A stretch of 64,000 bases of DNA from Marinoscillum sp. 108. GTDB lineage: Bacteria > Bacteroidota > Bacteroidia > Cytophagales > Cyclobacteriaceae. The first letter of the stretch is position 1, and each line of letters starts with the position of its first letter. The notes beneath the pieces were generated by a model. That model did no database searches, was not told the DNA's origin, and was given only the letters and a program-made list of their open reading frames with translations. The translations under genes were made by a program, and so were the position numbers. Positions 61,683-64,000 of this stretch are shown here, piece after piece. The DNA lies in the NCBI RefSeq assembly GCF_902506655.1, contig NZ_LR734812.1, forward strand, positions 124,001 to 188,000, in the 5' to 3' direction.

Positions 61683-64000
<2,318 letters not shown>

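Overview
The window reads as chromosome of a free-living Bacteroidota bacterium, most likely of the order Cytophagales and probably marine. The evidence is type IX secretion (T9SS) C-terminal sorting domains, SusE/F-type and 'SCGGDE'-type surface lipoproteins, TonB-type energy transducers, a fused SecDF, a tryptophan-to-kynurenine catabolic cluster, TAnnTTTG-type -7 promoter elements and a lack of strong Shine-Dalgarno sequences. I saw no rRNA, tRNA, CRISPR array, integrase or transposase. The taxonomic assignment is inference from gene content.

Layout. 1-0.8 kb: start of a metZ-like PLP enzyme (leftward, cut by the window edge) and a rhodanese. 0.9-10.4 kb: a membrane-anchored TPR/LuxR-type regulator, two tandem 25-bp palindromic repeats, then a 2569-residue secreted protein with seven EF-hand/LRR modules, seven MBG modules and a T9SS sorting domain. 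10.4-12.5 kb: orphan TRAP substrate-binding lipoprotein and an alpha/beta-hydrolase lipoprotein (leftward). 12.7-17.0 kb: clpB, a small membrane protein and a Tat-exported Gfo/Idh/MocA oxidoreductase. 17.0-19.2 kb: yefM-yoeB toxin-antitoxin pair, a TonB-like protein, a small MscS channel and a 55-residue protein with a C-terminal CxxC. 19.4-25.3 kb (leftward): outer-membrane transporter and a group of envelope proteins, including a TonB-plug protein without a barrel. 25.4-32.6 kb (leftward): a seven-gene cluster nrnA-like, two FKBP lipoproteins, rdgB, udk, a small membrane protein and secDF. 32.8-39.7 kb: ndk, scpA, dxs, an MltF-like lytic transglycosylase, a CrtI-family desaturase and a TerB-like protein. 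39.7-45.1 kb: kynurenine catabolism from a shared divergent promoter region (kmo, kynU and 3-hydroxyanthranilate dioxygenase leftward; an atypical SDR and 2-aminomuconate-semialdehyde dehydrogenase rightward). 45.2-52.2 kb: zinc-ribbon membrane protein, surface lipoprotein, dipeptidase, ArsR regulator, YjjG-like phosphatase and pruA. 52.2-53.1 kb: gene-poor gap with a decayed-looking repeat, a possible 26-residue membrane peptide and two terminators. 53.1-64 kb: alpha-glucan/trehalose region (SusE/F-like lipoprotein, secreted GH13 amylase, PAP2/haloperoxidase-like lipoprotein, trehalase, SSS symporter, start of glpK).

How the parts fit. The 53-64 kb region looks like a route for surface binding, extracellular cleavage, periplasmic hydrolysis and import of alpha-glucosides. 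A LacI/cre-like 14-mer is shared by the amylase and symporter promoter regions. The kynurenine block converts kynurenine to the aminomuconate level, but TDO, formamidase and ACMS decarboxylase are not in the window. The most unusual unit is the TPR-TM-LuxR protein next to tandem palindromes and a giant secreted repeat protein. It has the layout of a one-component transmembrane regulator controlling a surface adhesin, which has not been tested.
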